Source: Buchnera aphidicola (Hyalopterus amygdali) (lineage in GTDB: Bacteria > Pseudomonadota > Gammaproteobacteria > Enterobacterales > Enterobacteriaceae). From it: a stretch of 64,000 nucleotides of DNA. Position numbers and translations under genes: made by a program. Shown here in pieces: positions 28,952 to 40,222 of this stretch. The DNA lies in NCBI RefSeq assembly GCF_964059015.1, contig NZ_OZ060383.1:558001-622000 (forward strand). Direction: 5' to 3'. Every line of letters begins with the position of its first letter. The stretch's first letter is position 1. The notes under the pieces were generated by a model. The model was not told where the DNA came from. It saw nothing but the letters and a program-made list of their open reading frames with translations, and ran no database searches.

Positions 28952-29404
28952 TTATTTTTTTGCAATAATATTTACTATAAAAGATTCATGTACATCATTA
29001 TGAGGTTGAAAAGAAACTTTATGCTCTCCTACATGACGTAATACTCCATTTGGTAATCGAAGTTCTTTCTTATTTATTTTAATACCTAATAAATTCATTT
29101 CTTTAATAATATTTCTAATTCCTATTGAACCAAATATTTTTCCTTCCTTACCAACTTTTGAAGGAATTGTAATAGATTTTATTTCTTTTATTTTTTCAGC
29201 ACGAGATTGAGCAATGCGTAATTTACTAATATTTTCTTTTTCTAACTTAATACGCTGAGCCTGAAAAGATTCAATATTCTTTTTATTAGCTAAAATCGCT
29301 TTTCCTGTAGGAATTAAAAAATTTCTAGCATAACCAGATTTAACATTTATTATCTCACCAGAATTGCCTAATGTTTTTATTTTTAATAAAAGAATTACTT
29401 CCAT
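28952..29404 (-). CDS. rplI: 50S ribosomal protein L9
   Basis: The 150-residue protein has the L9 N-terminal domain (VILLLKIKTLGNSGEIINVKSGYARNFLIP), a long connecting helix and the C-terminal domain (KEGKIFGSIG, LPNGVLRHVGEH). It binds 23S rRNA near the L1 stalk. It is last gene of rpsF-rpsR-rplI; priB, present in E. coli between rpsF and rpsR, is absent here. Confidence 0.97.
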   Translation of the reverse strand: MEVILLLKIKTLGNSGEIINVKSGYARNFLIPTGKAILANKKNIESFQAQRIKLEKENISKLRIAQSRAEKIKEIKSITIPSKVGKEGKIFGSIGIRNIIKEMNLLGIKINKKELRLPNGVLRHVGEHKVSFQPHNDVHESFIVNIIAKK

Positions 29405-29474
29405 TTTTTTATGTTTCTCTCTTATTTTCTATTTGTTTTACAATTTTTTAAATATTTTTCTTAATGAATTAATA

Positions 29475-29705
29475 TTAGTGATGCTGATCAGTATATGGAA
29501 GTAATGCAAGATAACGTGCTTTTTTAATAGCTCTAGACAATTGCCGTTGATATTTAGCTCGAGTACCGGTGATACGACTAGGAACAATTTTACCGTTTTC
29601 TGTAATATAATTTTTTAGCATAGTAATATCTTTATAGTCTATTTCTTGAATTCCTTCTGCAGTAAAACGACAGAATTTTCGACGGCGAAAGTAGCGTGCT
29701 GCCAT
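29475..29705 (-). CDS. rpsR: 30S ribosomal protein S18
   Basis: The 76 residues are nearly identical to E. coli S18 ([27 protein letters not shown]), with one extra Ala after the initiator. S18 pairs with S6, whose gene is upstream. S18 is the substrate of RimI in E. coli; the rimI copy suspected at 13 kb is decayed, so S18 here may be unacetylated. Confidence 0.98.
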   Translation of the reverse strand: MAARYFRRRKFCRFTAEGIQEIDYKDITMLKNYITENGKIVPSRITGTRAKYQRQLSRAIKKARYLALLPYTDQHH

Positions 29706-29769
29706 GATTTCAACTTCCTCTTAAATAAACATGTAAATTTTTTAATAAAAATATATTTAATATATAAAT

Positions 29770-30111
29770 TTATTTTTTTTCTTTTTTCTCTTCTTTTAAT
29801 TTCATTACAGGTGATAAATCGCTTATTGCTTTTTTTACAGACATAATAATATTTCTAATAACTATATTATTAAATCGAAAATCTGTTTCTAATAAATTAA
29901 TAGTTTTAGGAGAAGTTTCTATATTCATCAAAATATAATGTGCTTTATGTAATTTGTTAATAGGATAAGATAGTTGTCGTCTACCCCAATCTTCTAAACG
30001 ATGTATAATACCAAGATTATCATGAATCATTTTTTTATATTTATCAATTATTATAGATACTTTTTCACTATAGTCTGGATGAATCATAAAAATTATTTCA
30101 TAATGACGCAT
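29770..30111 (-). CDS. rpsF: 30S ribosomal protein S6
   Basis: The protein has 113 residues with [39 protein letters not shown] and FRFNNIVIR. It lacks the acidic glutamate-rich tail that is post-translationally extended by RimK in E. coli, ending instead in a Lys/Glu stretch. First gene of the rpsF-rpsR-rplI unit. S6 forms a heterodimer with S18 on 16S rRNA. Confidence 0.97.
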   Translation of the reverse strand: MRHYEIIFMIHPDYSEKVSIIIDKYKKMIHDNLGIIHRLEDWGRRQLSYPINKLHKAHYILMNIETSPKTINLLETDFRFNNIVIRNIIMSVKKAISDLSPVMKLKEEKKEKK

Positions 30112-30213
30112 TAAAAGTAATCCTTTTGGATATTTTGTCTTTTTTATTAAAATGTAGTATTACTATTTTGAAAAAAAAGAATATTAATAAAAAAAGATAC
30201 TATATTTATATAT

Positions 30214-30242
30214 ATTTTATTTTAATTTTACTAAAAAATCAA
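30214..30242 (-). promoter_or_regulatory. Candidate sigma-70 promoter for rpsF-rpsR-rplI
   Basis: On the minus strand TTGATT (30242-30237) and TAAAAT (30219-30214) are separated by exactly 17 bases, about 100 bases upstream of rpsF. The match is good, but such A/T-rich hexamers occur by chance in this genome. Confidence 0.35.
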
Positions 30243-30283
30243 TAAATTTCATTTTTTTTAAGATCTATTCACAAAAATGTAAG

Positions 30284-32488
30284 TTATTTAGACATACACA
30301 AAGACAATTCTATCTTACGCTCATTAATATTTACAGCAATAACTTTTACCTGTAAAATATCACCAAGACAATAAGTGTTTTTACTAAATTTTCCAATTAA
30401 TTTTAATCCAATAGAATCAAAATAGTAATAATCATCACTTAACGATGCTATACGAACTAATCCATCAATAAAATATTGGTTTAAACGAACAAAAAAACCA
30501 AACGTCGTCACATTTGAAATAACACCTGTAAGTACATTACCAATTTTCTTTTTCATAAAATCACATTTTAACCAATCGATAACATCTCTAGTAGCTTCAT
30601 CTGCTCGTCTTTCTGTCATTGAGCAGTGTATACCTATTTTTTTCATTTCATTCATATTATATAAATTACTTTTATACAAACTTTTTTCTTTAAGAAAAAT
30701 TGTTTTTTCTTTTAACAATAATTTTTTAATAACTCTATGAGTTATAAGATCAGGATAACGTCTAATGGGGGAAGTGAAATGAACGTAACTAGATAAAGAT
30801 AAACCAAAATGACCACGATTTTCTGGATCATATACTGCTTGTTTCATAGAACGTAATAATATATTTTGAATTATTTCATAATCAGTACGATTAATAATCT
30901 TTTTTAAAAAATTTGAATAATGTATAGATTTTGGTACTTCTCCTCCTAACAAAGATAATTTAAATCTTTTCAAAAAAGATCGAAAGTTAATAACACTATC
31001 TTTACTAGGACAATCATGATTTCGAAATAAAACAGATAATTGATATTTTTCAATAAATTTAGCTGAAGCTACATTAGCTAATATCATACATGATTCAATA
31101 AATTTATGCGCATCATTTCGAATATTTTGATAAATTTTTTTAATTCGAAAATGCGTATCTAATATAAATTTAGTTTCAATATTTTCAAAATAAATACCTT
31201 TTTTAGATATATTATATCTTTTTAAAATTTCTTGTAAAGAGGATAAATTTTGAATATATTTCAATACATTTTTATATTTAAAACAAAGTTCAGGATCACC
31301 ATTCCATATTTTAAATATTTCATTGTACGTAAAACGTCCATGGGAACATATTACTGCCTCATAATGTTTATATTCAAGTAATTCTCCTTTATTTGATAAA
31401 TTCATTTCACAAATTAAGCACAAACGTTCTACATTTGGATTTAAAGAACAAATATCTATAGATATCTTTTCTGGCAACATAGGTATAACTAAAGAAGGGA
31501 AATATATGGAATTTCCTCTTTTTAAAGCGTCTTTATCTAACGCTGTACGAGGTTTAATATAATAGCTTACATCAGCAATTGCTACCCATAAAATCCATCC
31601 ATTTTTTCCATTGTTTTTTTTTTTACAAAAAATAGCATCATCAAAATCGCGAGCATCTTCCTCATCAATGGTAAAAAATGGTATATGTCTTAAATCTATG
31701 CGGTCTTTTAAATCTTTTTTATTAATCGTATTTTTTATTTGAGATAATTGTTTTTTTGCTTTTTCTGACCATAAATAAGGAATACAATGTGTACGTAATG
31801 CTATATTAATAGCCAAATTTGTTTCCATTTCTTTTCCAAGAACTTCAACTATTCTTCCTTTTATCTGAGTATTCTTTTGAATAGAATGTTGCTTTAAATT
31901 AACAACCACAATAGATCCTATGGAAATTTTTGTACTAAATATAACTGGTTTAGAAATAAATATTTTAAAATTAAATCGACTATCGTTCGGGATAACAACG
32001 TCTTTTTTATTATCTATATAATATTGACCTATAATTAAAATTTTATTCGGTTTCAATCTTTTTAATACTTTAGCAATTTTTTTTCCTTTTCTCTCAGATT
32101 TGATAATATGAGCTACAACAATATCTCCATGAATACATAATTTCATTTGTTCTATTGACAACCAAATATCATCTTTAAATTTCTCTGTCCTAAGAAAACC
32201 GTAACCATCTCTATGGCCAATCACTTGTCCTTGAACTATTTTTTTATTTTCTAGAGTAATGTAATAATCATTATAAGTACGTATAATTTGATTATTTCGT
32301 TGCATTAATTTTAATCTATGATGTAATGCTATTTTCTCTTCTTGGTTATAAATATTAAATTTGAGTTCTATTTTTTTTTGATTAATTAAATCTTTAGAAT
32401 TTTTTAATAAAAATAAAATTTTTTCTTTACATGGAATAATATTATTATATTTCTTATTTTCTTTTTTTTGGTAGGAATCTACTACCAT
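30284..32488 (-). CDS. rnr: Ribonuclease R
   Basis: The 734-residue RNB-family 3'-5' exoribonuclease (E. coli 813) has an N-terminal winged-helix/cold-shock region, the catalytic RNB block with DEEDARDFDDAIF (metal-binding Asp cluster), and RFTSPIRRYPDL-like HFTSPIRRYPDLITHR. A C-terminal S1 domain (about 650-730) follows, and the basic C-terminal tail of the E. coli enzyme is lost. It degrades structured RNA and takes part in rRNA/tmRNA quality control. It lies in the E. coli purA-...-rnr-...-rpsF neighbourhood. Confidence 0.95.
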   Translation of the reverse strand: MVVDSYQKKENKKYNNIIPCKEKILFLLKNSKDLINQKKIELKFNIYNQEEKIALHHRLKLMQRNNQIIRTYNDYYITLENKKIVQGQVIGHRDGYGFLRTEKFKDDIWLSIEQMKLCIHGDIVVAHIIKSERKGKKIAKVLKRLKPNKILIIGQYYIDNKKDVVIPNDSRFNFKIFISKPVIFSTKISIGSIVVVNLKQHSIQKNTQIKGRIVEVLGKEMETNLAINIALRTHCIPYLWSEKAKKQLSQIKNTINKKDLKDRIDLRHIPFFTIDEEDARDFDDAIFCKKKNNGKNGWILWVAIADVSYYIKPRTALDKDALKRGNSIYFPSLVIPMLPEKISIDICSLNPNVERLCLICEMNLSNKGELLEYKHYEAVICSHGRFTYNEIFKIWNGDPELCFKYKNVLKYIQNLSSLQEILKRYNISKKGIYFENIETKFILDTHFRIKKIYQNIRNDAHKFIESCMILANVASAKFIEKYQLSVLFRNHDCPSKDSVINFRSFLKRFKLSLLGGEVPKSIHYSNFLKKIINRTDYEIIQNILLRSMKQAVYDPENRGHFGLSLSSYVHFTSPIRRYPDLITHRVIKKLLLKEKTIFLKEKSLYKSNLYNMNEMKKIGIHCSMTERRADEATRDVIDWLKCDFMKKKIGNVLTGVISNVTTFGFFVRLNQYFIDGLVRIASLSDDYYYFDSIGLKLIGKFSKNTYCLGDILQVKVIAVNINERKIELSLCMSK

Positions 32489-32625
32489 ATTTACTTCTCC
32501 GCTTATATTTTTTTAATATATATTTAAATTAAACCTATAAAAAAATAAATAATTATTTATTTAATTAATTAAAATTATTAATATTTTTTTTAAATTACAT
32601 CAAAATATACATAAAAATTTGTAAT

Positions 32626-33921
<1,296 letters not shown>

Positions 33922-33954
33922 TTAAATACCTATATATTGAATTCATTGTAAGAA

Positions 33955-34875
33955 TTAATTTTTTAATATTTTGTCCATATATTTAAAAAAATCATTATCT
34001 GAATTAATTAACATTATATCATTTTTATTAAAACTTTTCTCATAAGCATGCAAACTACGAATAAAAAAATAAAAATCAGATTCTTTAGAAAAAGCTTGTG
34101 AAAATAATTTAGCTACTTCTGCTTCTCCTTCACCTTTTATAATCAAAGCTTCTTTTTTTGCTTCTGCTAATATCATAGACACTTTATAATCAGCATTTGC
34201 ACGTAATTTTTCAGCTTTTTCTTGACCTTGAGAACGTTGACTTCTGGCAACTGCTTCTCTTTCTGCTCTCATTCTATTATATATAGCATCAGATACTTCT
34301 ATTGGTAAATTAATTTGTTTAATACGTACATCTATTACTTCAATTCCTAAAGCTTTCATGCTATTAATGTTAATTAATGATGTTTTTTCTATATTCATAG
34401 TTCCTTCATTTAAAGAATGAAGAACATCTGTTGTCAACCTTCCTCGTGAATCATTTACAATCTCTTTTACATTAAGACGTCCTATTTCAGAACGTAATCG
34501 ATCGCTAAACTTTCTTTTTAGTAAAACTTCAGCTTGAAAAGTATCTCCACCTCCAGTAGATAAATAATAACGACCAAAATCACCAATACGCCATTTAATA
34601 TAAGAATCAACAATAAGATCTTTTTTTTCTTTTGTTACAAAGCGATCTGCTTGGTTATCCATAGTATGAATACGCGCATCTAACATTTTAATGTTTTCTA
34701 TGAATGGAATTTTAAAATGTAAACCAGGATTATATACAAGAGTTTTTTGTTGATTGTTTTTTAAAACTTTTCCAAATTGAAGTACAATTCCACGCTCACC
34801 TTCTTTTACAATAAAAAAAGAAGAAGAAAAAAGAAGAAGAAAAAAACTTAATATACAAATAATAATTTTATTCAT
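33955..34875 (-). CDS. hflC: HflC, FtsH-regulating SPFH-family membrane protein
   Basis: The 306-residue protein starts with one membrane segment (residues 4-22) followed by an SPFH/band-7 domain (GERGIVLQFGKVL, LNVKEIVNDSRGRLT, AEREAVARSQRSQGQEKAEK) and a coiled coil. HflC and HflK form a large periplasmic-side cage around the FtsH protease. The stop of hflK and start of hflC are only 4 bases apart, so they are translated as a pair. Confidence 0.95.
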   Translation of the reverse strand: MNKIIICILSFFLLLFSSSFFIVKEGERGIVLQFGKVLKNNQQKTLVYNPGLHFKIPFIENIKMLDARIHTMDNQADRFVTKEKKDLIVDSYIKWRIGDFGRYYLSTGGGDTFQAEVLLKRKFSDRLRSEIGRLNVKEIVNDSRGRLTTDVLHSLNEGTMNIEKTSLININSMKALGIEVIDVRIKQINLPIEVSDAIYNRMRAEREAVARSQRSQGQEKAEKLRANADYKVSMILAEAKKEALIIKGEGEAEVAKLFSQAFSKESDFYFFIRSLHAYEKSFNKNDIMLINSDNDFFKYMDKILKN

Positions 34876-34879
34876 ATGT

Positions 34880-36100
34880 TTATTTTCTCTCTATATTTTT
34901 AATATTATTACGGATAGAATCTGTATAACGTTGTTTTGAAACAATATTTGGCGACAATGAAGAAAACGAATTAACTTTTTTATTTTCTTCTAAAGAATAA
35001 GAATTATTTTTCAATGTATTAATTTTATTTTTAACAAAAAATTTTTTATTCAATTCAACTTCACTAAAAATATTATTTAAAGATAAAAATAATTTTGAAT
35101 CATTTTTTTTGTCAATAAAAATTTTATTATTTTTACTTAATATTTTTTCCATTGATTCTATATAAAGACGTTGTAGAGTCATTTTTTTATTTTTTTTATA
35201 TTCAGGTAAAATTTTTAAAAAACGCACTACTTCTCCTTGAGCTTCTAAAATAATACGAGAAGAATATGCTTTAGCTTCTTCTAAAATCCTTTGTGCTGTT
35301 CCATGTGCTTTTGGTTGTACCTCATTTGAATAGGCTTCAGCTTCACGAACATATTGTTCACGATTTTCACGAGCGGCAATAGCATCATCAAAAGATGATT
35401 TCACTTCTTCTGGAGGTCTGGCTGTTTGAAAATTAACATCTAATATAGTTATTCCTAATGCATAAGGTTTAATTGTTTCTTCAATTTCTTTTTGAGTATC
35501 ACTTCGTACTAAAGTACGTCCTTCAGTTAAAACTCTATCCATAGTTGAATGTCCAATAACCCCACGTAACGCACTATCAGTTGCTTGACGTAAACTATCG
35601 TCAGGATAAAAAACAGAGAAAAGATAATCAGCAGGATTAGTAATTTTGTATTGTACGTTCATTTCTACACGTACTACATTTTCATCTGAGGTTAACATAA
35701 TACCAGATGTTGCTAATTCTCGAACACTTTCAACATTGACTGCTTTTACTTCACTAATAAAAACTGGTCTCCAATTCAATCCTGGTTGAACTAAATGACT
35801 AAATTTACCAAAATTTGTAATTACTCCACGTTCAGCTTCTTTAATTGTATAAAAACCACTTAAAAACCAAACAAAAAAAAGTATAAAAACTATAAAAAAA
35901 AATGGATTGACTTTCTTTTTTAACATATTTGGAGAACTAGATGTTTTATTGATTATAATATTGTTAATATTATATAAAAACCTTTTTAAATCTAATATTA
36001 TTTTTCTTTCATTATTTTTTTCACCTTTTTTTTCTTGACTCTTCTCTTTCCCCCAAGGATCTAGTTCTGGTTTATTATAGTTAAATTTATTCCAGGCCAT
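34880..36100 (-). CDS. hflK: HflK, FtsH-regulating SPFH-family membrane protein
   Basis: I start at 36100 (MAWNKFNYNKPELDPWG, as in E. coli) with a GAGG Shine-Dalgarno 8 bases upstream, rather than at the ATG 36 bases earlier. The protein has 406 residues: a polar cytoplasmic N-terminus, membrane segment about residues 60-83, then a strongly conserved SPFH domain (GFYTIKEAERGV, TSDENVVRVEMNVQY, DDSLRQATDSALRGVIG). The tail is Ser/Asn/Lys-rich. hflX and hfq, upstream in E. coli, are absent; 252 bases of A/T DNA take their place. Confidence 0.95.
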   Translation of the reverse strand: MAWNKFNYNKPELDPWGKEKSQEKKGEKNNERKIILDLKRFLYNINNIIINKTSSSPNMLKKKVNPFFFIVFILFFVWFLSGFYTIKEAERGVITNFGKFSHLVQPGLNWRPVFISEVKAVNVESVRELATSGIMLTSDENVVRVEMNVQYKITNPADYLFSVFYPDDSLRQATDSALRGVIGHSTMDRVLTEGRTLVRSDTQKEIEETIKPYALGITILDVNFQTARPPEEVKSSFDDAIAARENREQYVREAEAYSNEVQPKAHGTAQRILEEAKAYSSRIILEAQGEVVRFLKILPEYKKNKKMTLQRLYIESMEKILSKNNKIFIDKKNDSKLFLSLNNIFSEVELNKKFFVKNKINTLKNNSYSLEENKKVNSFSSLSPNIVSKQRYTDSIRNNIKNIERK

Positions 36101-36352
36101 TTTATGCCTCATTTTATTAGTTTTATTGCTTATCAATAATTATCAGAAAAATTAACTTAAATAATGACATTAATTTTAATTAAAAAATATTAATTAGAAT
36201 TAATATATGCCAATAAAAAAATTTTATTTTTTTATAAATATAATCTAATAAAATTAATTAATACATAAAAAAATTAAAATTAATGAAAATTTATATTTTT
36301 TTAAAAAATTATTTTTTATCTAAAATTTACTAAAAAAATTAAATATCTATTT

Positions 36353-37296
36353 TTATTTAATTATTTCTAAAATTTTATTAAGCAAATAATTTGGATTATT
36401 ATCATAAAAATAGTGCACATTTTTCCATTTTTTTAACCAAGTTATTTGATGTTTAGCTAATTTTCTTGTTGCAAAAATTATTTTTTTAAACATTTCCTCA
36501 TAACTAATTTTATATTCAAGATATTCCCACATCTGACGATATCCGATACATCTCATTGATGGTAAATTTTTATGTATATCTCTTCTAAAAAATAAGTTTT
36601 CAACTTCTTTTTGAAAACCCAACATTAATATTTTTTTTACACGCATTTCTATTTTTTGATATAACCATAATTTATTTTTTGGTAAAATAGAATATTGAAT
36701 AATATCATATGGTAAATAATTATTTTTTTTGTTTTTTAAAAAAGTTAAAGTCCTTCCAGATAGATAAAAAATTTCTAATGCTCTTATTAATCTTTGGGTA
36801 TCGTTTTGATGAATACGATTGGCAGATATAGGATCTATTGAAATTAACTTTTCATATAAGAAATTTTTATTATTTTTTTTTTTCTTAATAAATATTTACG
36901 AATTTCAATGTTTGGTCTAGGTAAATCAGATATTCCATGTAACAACGTTTTATAATAAAACATTGTGCCACCAACAAGAAATGGAATTTTACCAATGCTT
37001 AAAATACTTGAAATCTCTTTTAATGCATCTTTTCTAAATTCTGCAGCAGAATAAATCTCAGTAGGATCTTTAATATTTAACAAACGATGAGGATGTTTTT
37101 TTAAATCTGAAGTATCTGGTTTATCTGTTCCTATATTCATATTACGGTAAATTAATGCAGAATCAACACTGATTATTTCTATTGGTAAATATTTTCTAAG
37201 ATAGATAGCAATTTTGCTTTTTCCACATCCAGTTGGACCCATTAAAAAAAAAACAATGGGTTTTTTTTCTTTAGAATTTATATTTTTAATGTGCAT
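36353..37296 (-). pseudogene. miaA: MiaA tRNA dimethylallyltransferase, split by a one-base frameshift
   Basis: The N-terminal part (37296 to 36844) has the P-loop FLMGPTGCGKS, ISVDSALIYRNMNIGTDKP and LVGGTMFYYKTLL, then runs into a stop after an 11-A tract (minus strand, 36883-36873). Adding one A continues as NNKNFLYEKLISIDPISANR, with IHQNDTQRLIRALEIFYLSG and LPSMRCIGYRQMWEYLE to 36353. That gives about 314 residues (E. coli 316). MiaA puts an isopentenyl group on A37 of tRNAs reading UNN codons. All catalytic blocks survive on either side of the break. It overlaps mutL by 19 bases, as in the E. coli mutL-miaA operon. Confidence 0.9.
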
Positions 37297-39011
37297 AATA
37301 ATGTATCAATATCTATTTTTTTTAATAATTGAGATGAAGGTTTTTTAAATACAGAAGGATAAAAATTTTCTACCTCTAATAATAATGAAGTTCCATCTAT
37401 GTAATTCCATTTTTTTTTTTCTATTAATATATTTTTATCAAACCATTGTACTATATCTTTAACATAAATCTTTTGTTTTAAACAAAAAAATGAAAGAAAA
37501 TTAGATAATAAATCAACTTTTTGACCTTTTAAAAAATCAGGAATACTATTGAAGGTAATGGAAGTACTTTTTAAAAGAAATTTAAAACCAAATTGTAATA
37601 ATAACTCCTTGTTATTAAAAAATATCTCACCTTTCTGAAAATTAAAAAAAAATGTAAAATGAAATGAAAAATTTTTAGGTATTATATGATTTTTAATCAT
37701 ATTTTTTAATTTATATTGATTAACGATTTTTTTTAAAAATGGAAAAGAAATTAAAAAAAAACTAGAGTTATATATCAATCCATAATAATTTTGAAAAACG
37801 ATTAACAATCTGCCAAGAGAAAAACAATTCTTTTTGAGAATCATTTGAGAATGGGAACTAAACATATCATTGGAAAACATGTCTTTATATAAATTATTCT
37901 TTTGATTGTTTAAAGAAACGTTATATTTTTTATCCAACTGTAAAAAAGAAGAATTATAATCTTCACACTCATTCAAATTTTTTTTATAAGAAAAACTATT
38001 TTGAAAATATTTCATATTTGATTTTTTCAAATGAAACAAAAGAGATTTATATAAAAAAAAATAAATTAAGTTTTCTTCACGAAATTGAATATCTCTTTTA
38101 GTAGGATGAATATTAACATCTATTTTATTAGGAGGTAACGTAATATAAATTACAAAAGATATTTTTTTTCTACTACCTATAACTTCATCAAAAGCACGAA
38201 AAACCGCATTTTTAACGAGTTTATTATTAACATATCTATTATTAATGTAGGAATATTGTATCTTTTTAAAAGGTAAATGAGAAAAAATTAACCAACCAAA
38301 AAATATAATATCTTTTATTTCTTCTTTTATTTCCAATACAGAATTTATATCAATATCATTAAATATCTCTTTCAATCGATAAATTTTATTTTCATTTTTT
38401 TTTATTGCATTAAAATATAAAACATGCTTTTTGTCTCTTTTAAAAGAAAAATTAACATGAAAATGAGATAAAGCTATCTTTTTTATTATTTCAAATATTT
38501 TTAAACATTCTAAATTCTTATTTTTTATAAATTTTAAACGAATAGGAATATTATAAAATAAATTTTCTACTATCACAGTAGTTCCTAATGGATGTGCGAT
38601 AGGTTTTAATGTAGTTAAATAAGACATTCCTTCTGAATATATATTCCATCCTATATTTTTATGTTTATAACATGAAATGACATTAATTCTTGAAATAGAT
38701 CGAATACTAGATAAAGCTTCACCTCTAAACCCAAATGTATTAATATTATTTAAATCTATAATAGTATGAATTTTACTGGTAGCATGGGGTGAAATTGCAA
38801 GTAATAATTCATTTTTTTTAATACCATAACCATCGTCATTTACAATTATAGATTGTAAACCATTTTCTTTAATACTAATATTAATATTTTTTGATTTAGC
38901 ATCAATACTATTTTCTATAAGTTCTTTAACAACAGATGATGGTCTTTCAATTACTTCTCCAGCTGAAATTTGGCTAGATAAATTTGCTGATAATATACGA
39001 ATAGTTTGCAT
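37278..39011 (-). CDS. mutL: DNA mismatch repair protein MutL
   Basis: The 577-residue protein (E. coli 615) has a well-conserved GHKL ATPase domain (residues 1-330: VVKELIENSIDAKSKNI, VNDDGYGI, ATSKI, GFRGEALSSI). The linker is shortened and AT-drifted. The C-terminal dimerisation domain is weakly conserved. MutL couples MutS recognition to repair. It lies between amiB and miaA in E. coli; here amiB has moved apart in orientation with pgi and mtl genes between. Confidence 0.95.
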   Translation of the reverse strand: MQTIRILSANLSSQISAGEVIERPSSVVKELIENSIDAKSKNINISIKENGLQSIIVNDDGYGIKKNELLLAISPHATSKIHTIIDLNNINTFGFRGEALSSIRSISRINVISCYKHKNIGWNIYSEGMSYLTTLKPIAHPLGTTVIVENLFYNIPIRLKFIKNKNLECLKIFEIIKKIALSHFHVNFSFKRDKKHVLYFNAIKKNENKIYRLKEIFNDIDINSVLEIKEEIKDIIFFGWLIFSHLPFKKIQYSYINNRYVNNKLVKNAVFRAFDEVIGSRKKISFVIYITLPPNKIDVNIHPTKRDIQFREENLIYFFLYKSLLFHLKKSNMKYFQNSFSYKKNLNECEDYNSSFLQLDKKYNVSLNNQKNNLYKDMFSNDMFSSHSQMILKKNCFSLGRLLIVFQNYYGLIYNSSFFLISFPFLKKIVNQYKLKNMIKNHIIPKNFSFHFTFFFNFQKGEIFFNNKELLLQFGFKFLLKSTSITFNSIPDFLKGQKVDLLSNFLSFFCLKQKIYVKDIVQWFDKNILIEKKKWNYIDGTSLLLEVENFYPSVFKKPSSQLLKKIDIDTLLCTLKI

Positions 39012-39039
39012 ATAAACTCATTCTCTAATATAAATATTT

Positions 39040-40203
39040 TTAAAAAGATTTTAATATAGAATTATATTCTTTAATAATTATATTTATTTCTTTTCTTTTC
39101 ATATCTAAATTAGTTACTTTAACTAAAGTTTTTTCAATACCAATATTTTTTATTAAGGAGGATAATTTGATAGATTCAATGTCATTTTTATTTTTATAAT
39201 GTAAAGCAGCAGCAATACCTCGGACTAAATTAAAATATGGGAAATTATATTGTATGGCACCTAAAAAAGGTCTAATTAAACGTTCATCTTGACTTAACTT
39301 TTGTATTGGATTACGTCCAATACGTTCAATTCTATCTGAAAAGATAGGGTTTTTAAAACGATTGAAAATTTTATTAATATAAGAAATATGATCTTTTTTA
39401 TTAAATTTATATCTTTTAATTAAAACTATTCCACTTTCGTTCATGGCATTTTTTACAATATTTTCTATAGTAGAATTAGAAATTGTTTCATATATGTTTG
39501 TATAGTTTTTTATAGAACCTAAATATGCTGCTATAGCGTGACCTGTATTAAGAGTTAAAAATTTTCTATCTATAAAAGATATTAAATTATCACTTACTTT
39601 CATATCAATTATTTCAGGAATTTTTCCTTTAAACTGATTTTTATCAACAATCCATTCTTGAAATTTTTCAGCAATCAAAGATAGATTATTTTTTTCTTCT
39701 GAAGAAGAGCAAGTGGGTATAATTGTGTCAATACTACAATCTACAAAACCAATGTATGTATCAATATAATTATGATATTTAATAGGTATTTTATTAAGTA
39801 TACTCTTTTTTAAATAAGAGCTAGCTCTAATTTTATTTTCGCATGCAATAATATTTAATGGTTTAATAGAATTGCAACGAATTTTTAAAATAATTCCTTC
39901 TAAAAGAGACATAGCTACTTTATCAAGAGCATTCGGTCCAACTGCAGTTGTAATGAGATCTACATTAGAAATAATGTTTGAAATTTTTGGATCAGAAAAA
40001 TGCACAGCAGTGATATTTTTTATATATATATTTTTTTTAAAATTATCACTAATTAATTTGATTTTATATTTTTTATAATGATTAATAGAGTTAATAATAT
40101 TCTGATTTATATCTGAAAAAATTAAATTAAAACCAGAATTTGATAATACTCTTCCGATAAAACCACGACCAATATTCCCCGCCCCAAAATGTAATGCTTG
40201 CAT
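39040..40203 (-). CDS. mtlD: Mannitol-1-phosphate 5-dehydrogenase
   Basis: The 387-residue polyol dehydrogenase (E. coli 382) has N-terminal NAD-binding MQALHFGAGNIGRGFIG, ACENKIRASS and the catalytic/structural NTGHAIAAYLG. It oxidises mannitol-1-P to fructose-6-P, which feeds Pgi encoded just upstream. It follows mtlA by 19 bases, making mtlA-mtlD an operon; the repressor gene mtlR is missing, so expression is probably constitutive. Confidence 0.96.
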   Translation of the reverse strand: MQALHFGAGNIGRGFIGRVLSNSGFNLIFSDINQNIINSINHYKKYKIKLISDNFKKNIYIKNITAVHFSDPKISNIISNVDLITTAVGPNALDKVAMSLLEGIILKIRCNSIKPLNIIACENKIRASSYLKKSILNKIPIKYHNYIDTYIGFVDCSIDTIIPTCSSSEEKNNLSLIAEKFQEWIVDKNQFKGKIPEIIDMKVSDNLISFIDRKFLTLNTGHAIAAYLGSIKNYTNIYETISNSTIENIVKNAMNESGIVLIKRYKFNKKDHISYINKIFNRFKNPIFSDRIERIGRNPIQKLSQDERLIRPFLGAIQYNFPYFNLVRGIAAALHYKNKNDIESIKLSSLIKNIGIEKTLVKVTNLDMKRKEINIIIKEYNSILKSF

Positions 40204-40222
40204 AAAATGATTCCAATTAAAA

